A stretch of 5,153 nucleotides of DNA. It comes from Clostridia bacterium (GTDB taxonomy: Bacteria; Bacillota; Clostridia; HGM11514). A program made the translations under genes and the position numbers. Below, piece by piece: positions 5,039 to 5,153 of this stretch. Numbering within the stretch: position 1 is the stretch's first letter; each line of letters opens with the position of its first letter. The DNA is taken from positions 1 through 5,153 of the forward strand of contig CAAENE010000348.1 of the NCBI GenBank assembly GCA_900757255.1, in the 5' to 3' direction. Under the pieces are notes generated by a model, which was given only the letters and a program-made list of their open reading frames with translations, was not told where the DNA came from and ran no database searches.

Positions 5039-5053
5039 AAAGCGAGAAAGGAA

Positions 5054-5128
5054 GGGGGTAACGTGAAAAATCACGTTAAGCCTCCGCTGATGCGCCGCCG
5101 AAATTTTCACCTTGCGGCGAAACGGTGA
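5054..5128 (+). other. Structured leader RNA with two hairpins and an alternative or pseudoknot pairing
   Basis: Hairpin 1: TAACGTGA (5059-5066) pairs perfectly with TCACGTTA (5071-5078) around AAAA. After an AG bulge the stem continues as GGGGG (5054-5058) with CCTCC (5081-5085). It encloses the ribosome binding site and GTG start of the leader ORF. Hairpin 2: CGCCGC (5093-5098) pairs with GCGGCG (5114-5119). Its loop contains TCACC (5107-5111), which can pair with GGTGA (5124-5128), giving either an H-type pseudoknot or a mutually exclusive hairpin. No known riboswitch class is recognised with confidence. The gene downstream is not visible. Confidence 0.45.
5063..5128 (+). CDS. Possible 21-residue Arg-rich leader peptide
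   Basis: A short ORF starts at GTG 5063 and ends at TGA 5126-5128. It follows a purine-rich stretch, AAAGGAAGGGGG (5047-5058), that can serve as ribosome binding site and lies within 20 bases of the predicted transcription start. The peptide begins MKNHVKPPL, continues MRRRNFHL and ends AAKR. It is basic and too short for a folded domain. The start codon lies in the 5' arm of the first leader hairpin, and codons 11-13 (three arginines) lie in the 5' arm of the second. This is the layout of an attenuation leader peptide that senses translation. The Arg-Arg-Arg run would fit either arginine sensing or the basic-X-basic stalling motif known from macrolide-dependent leader peptides. It could equally be chance within a structured untranslated region. 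The controlled gene is outside the window. Confidence 0.4.
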   Translation: MKNHVKPPLMRRRNFHLAAKR

Positions 5129-5153
5129 TACGCGAAAAATCTCTTATCATTCC

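Noticed and set aside
5045..5153. The right-edge leader as a known riboswitch (SAM-I, molybdenum cofactor, c-di-GMP-I or T-box)
   Set aside because: Fragments such as GCCTCCG after a hairpin and CTCTTATC near the edge recall parts of these classes, but the conserved cores are absent and the order of elements does not fit. A covariance-model search would settle it.

Overview
The window reads as chromosomal DNA from a low-to-moderate GC Firmicute, most likely a spore-forming member of the Clostridia. This is inferred from strong GGAGG-type ribosome binding sites, sigma-A-like promoters (TTGACA/TATAAT), AT-rich intergenic DNA, short tightly packed operons and the gene families present. No transposase, integrase, CRISPR array, rRNA or tRNA is visible.

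Layout. (1) Positions 1-911, minus strand: an operon of three small unrecognised proteins. In transcription order these are a 92-residue helical protein (911-633), a 174-residue protein with a Pro/Gln/Tyr-rich centre (618-94), and a gene cut by the left edge (88-1). (2) Positions 1031-2834, plus strand: a three-gene operon driven from a sigma-A-like promoter at 981-1008. It encodes a YfcE/MJ0936-type metallophosphoesterase and two membrane proteins of unknown function, joined by 1-base and 4-base overlaps. (3) Positions 2840-3237: a cold-shock protein gene with its own strong promoter. Its roughly 125-base leader contains a near-perfect 23-bp hairpin followed by eight T residues, which looks like an intrinsic terminator lying between promoter and gene. 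A bidirectional terminator follows the gene. (4) Positions 3268-4930: tcdA (tRNA threonylcarbamoyladenosine dehydratase, minus strand) and an AraC-family regulator with an N-terminal cupin (plus strand). They diverge from two overlapping promoters whose -10 boxes share two bases. (5) Positions 4931-5153: after the regulator's terminator comes an extended -10 promoter and a short, structured, GC-richer leader. It contains a possible 21-codon Arg-rich leader ORF with a GTG start, and the gene it would control lies beyond the right edge.

How the genes relate. The plus-strand operon puts a soluble phosphoesterase next to two membrane proteins, one with a possible PH-like domain, but shared function is only inferred from linkage. 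csp, tcdA and the AraC gene are separate transcription units. No complete new multi-gene system is evident. The most interesting signals are regulatory: the csp leader hairpin, the leader ORF and RNA fold at the right edge, the overlapping divergent promoters, and the unexplained minus-strand operon with a Pro/Tyr/Gln-rich protein and a possible sporulation-type promoter.
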